Positions 5,100-5,542 of a stretch of DNA of 5,542 nucleotides are shown in pieces; position 1 is the first letter of the stretch; each line of letters starts with the position of its first letter. Source of the DNA: Lachnospiraceae bacterium (lineage in GTDB: Bacteria > Bacillota > Clostridia > Lachnospirales > Lachnospiraceae); assembly GCA_900772675.1 (NCBI GenBank), contig CAAGRM010000118.1:1-5542 (forward strand), given 5' to 3'. The translations under genes and the position numbers were made by a program. A model generated the notes under the pieces. That model saw only the letters and a list, made by a program, of their open reading frames with translations. It did not search any database and had not been told where the DNA came from.

Positions 5100-5542
5100 A
5101 TGGAAAAGATCAACATTGCCATCGCGGATGACAACGAACGCATGCAGGAAATGCTTGGGAACGTTATAAAACAGGATGACACGCTGGAACTGATCGGGCA
5201 GACCGGAAACGGAAATGATATCTACAGTATCATAAGAGACAAGGAACCGGATGTTGTACTGCTTGACATTTTTATGCCGAAAATGGATGGTCTGACTGTA
5301 ATGGAGAAAGTCAATGAGGATAAAAATCTGAAAAAAAGACCTGCCTTTATCGTTGTCTCCGCCGTAGGAGAGGAGCGGATCACCGAAGATGCGTTCCGGC
5401 TCGGCGCTTACTATTACGTCTTAAAACCGTTCGACAACGAAACTCTTCTGAACCGGATCAAAGCAACAAAAGGAATGACAGCAGTAAGAAGATACCATCC
5501 AAGAAATTTTACAAACCCTGGAAAAGAGCCGGTCTGTCCGCC
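5100..5542 (+). CDS. spo0A: Sporulation master response regulator Spo0A, N-terminal part, 3' end outside window
   Basis: Spo0A is the DNA-binding response regulator whose phosphorylated form commits the cell to sporulation. The frame is open to the right edge (147 codons plus two bases), so it has no stop here. Residues 1-125 form a complete receiver domain: the acidic pair Asp10-Asp11, phospho-acceptor Asp56 in LLDIFMP, Ser87 as the switch Ser/Thr in VVSAVG, and Lys109 in YYVLKPFD. The MEKI start, ADDN and LKPFD segments closely follow B. subtilis Spo0A. Residues after about 126 are the variable linker; the C-terminal helix-turn-helix effector domain with its SRVERAIRH-type recognition region would be off-window. 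The ATG has AAGGAG (5088-5093) 6 nt upstream. Its position right after spoIVB is the classic arrangement and supports Spo0A over a generic receiver protein. In clostridia, phosphorylation is usually by orphan histidine kinases rather than a full phosphorelay. Confidence 0.95.
   Translation, partial: MEKINIAIADDNERMQEMLGNVIKQDDTLELIGQTGNGNDIYSIIRDKEPDVVLLDIFMPKMDGLTVMEKVNEDKNLKKRPAFIVVSAVGEERITEDAFRLGAYYYVLKPFDNETLLNRIKATKGMTAVRRYHPRNFTNPGKEPVCP

Noticed and set aside
4921..5169. An 82-codon plus-strand open frame in the spoIVB-spo0A spacer, or its shorter version from ATG 5053
   Set aside because: It covers the spo0A promoter and overlaps the spo0A start in another frame, has no family resemblance, and its start codons lack a good ribosome binding site.
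3851..5182. A 443-codon open frame on the minus strand opposite spoIVB and the start of spo0A
   Set aside because: It is antisense to two clearly identified genes, begins inside spo0A, has no recognisable domain, and is rich in His, Arg, Ser, Phe and Cys as expected of a shadow frame.
1..5542. CRISPR arrays, tRNA or rRNA genes, insertion sequences, att sites, defence or toxin-antitoxin genes
   Set aside because: No repeated spacer pattern, transposase, integrase or RNA-gene sequence was seen; coding sequence of conserved core genes fills nearly all of the window.

Overview
The window is a chromosomal stretch from a spore-forming Firmicute of class Clostridia. The protein style, roughly balanced base composition and gene order fit the Lachnospiraceae best, but this is an inference and no rRNA or other marker is present to prove it. 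All genes read left to right: the 3' end of tlyA, then nadK, argR, recN, spoIVB and the 5' part of spo0A. This is the long-conserved tlyA-(nadK)-argR/ahrC-recN-spoIVB-spo0A neighbourhood of endospore formers. In Bacillus subtilis nadK lies elsewhere, whereas many clostridia carry it at this position.

Layout. Positions 1-363 hold the catalytic C-terminal part of TlyA (rRNA 2'-O-methyltransferase), cut by the window edge. nadK (416-1273), argR (1313-1789) and recN (1856-3547) follow with gaps of 39-66 nt. Each has a good ribosome binding site and I see no convincing promoter between them, so they look like one housekeeping operon. A strong hairpin plus short T-run (3565-3604) closes that operon. 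spoIVB (3668-4909) follows after a structured 120-nt spacer. A 190-nt spacer then carries the spo0A promoter region, and spo0A starts at 5100 and runs off the right edge.

How the genes relate. The first four are general metabolism and genome maintenance: ribosome methylation, NADP synthesis, arginine control and double-strand-break repair. The last two are sporulation genes. SpoIVB is the forespore-made serine protease that signals activation of pro-sigmaK in the mother cell, and Spo0A is the master response regulator for entry into sporulation. The terminator after recN and the promoter before spo0A mark the places where control changes.

What is unusual. The coding genes are ordinary. The signals worth a second look are non-coding: (i) in the recN-spoIVB spacer, the descending arm of the terminator can pair equally well with a downstream copy of the ascending arm, giving two mutually exclusive hairpins, and a sigmaG-like -10 sequence abuts the first arm; (ii) upstream of spo0A there is a near-perfect sigmaA promoter with an UP-element-like A/T block, preceded by an 18-bp perfect palindrome and a near-consensus 0A box. 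I found no mobile element, CRISPR array, tRNA, rRNA or evidence of a new multi-gene system.
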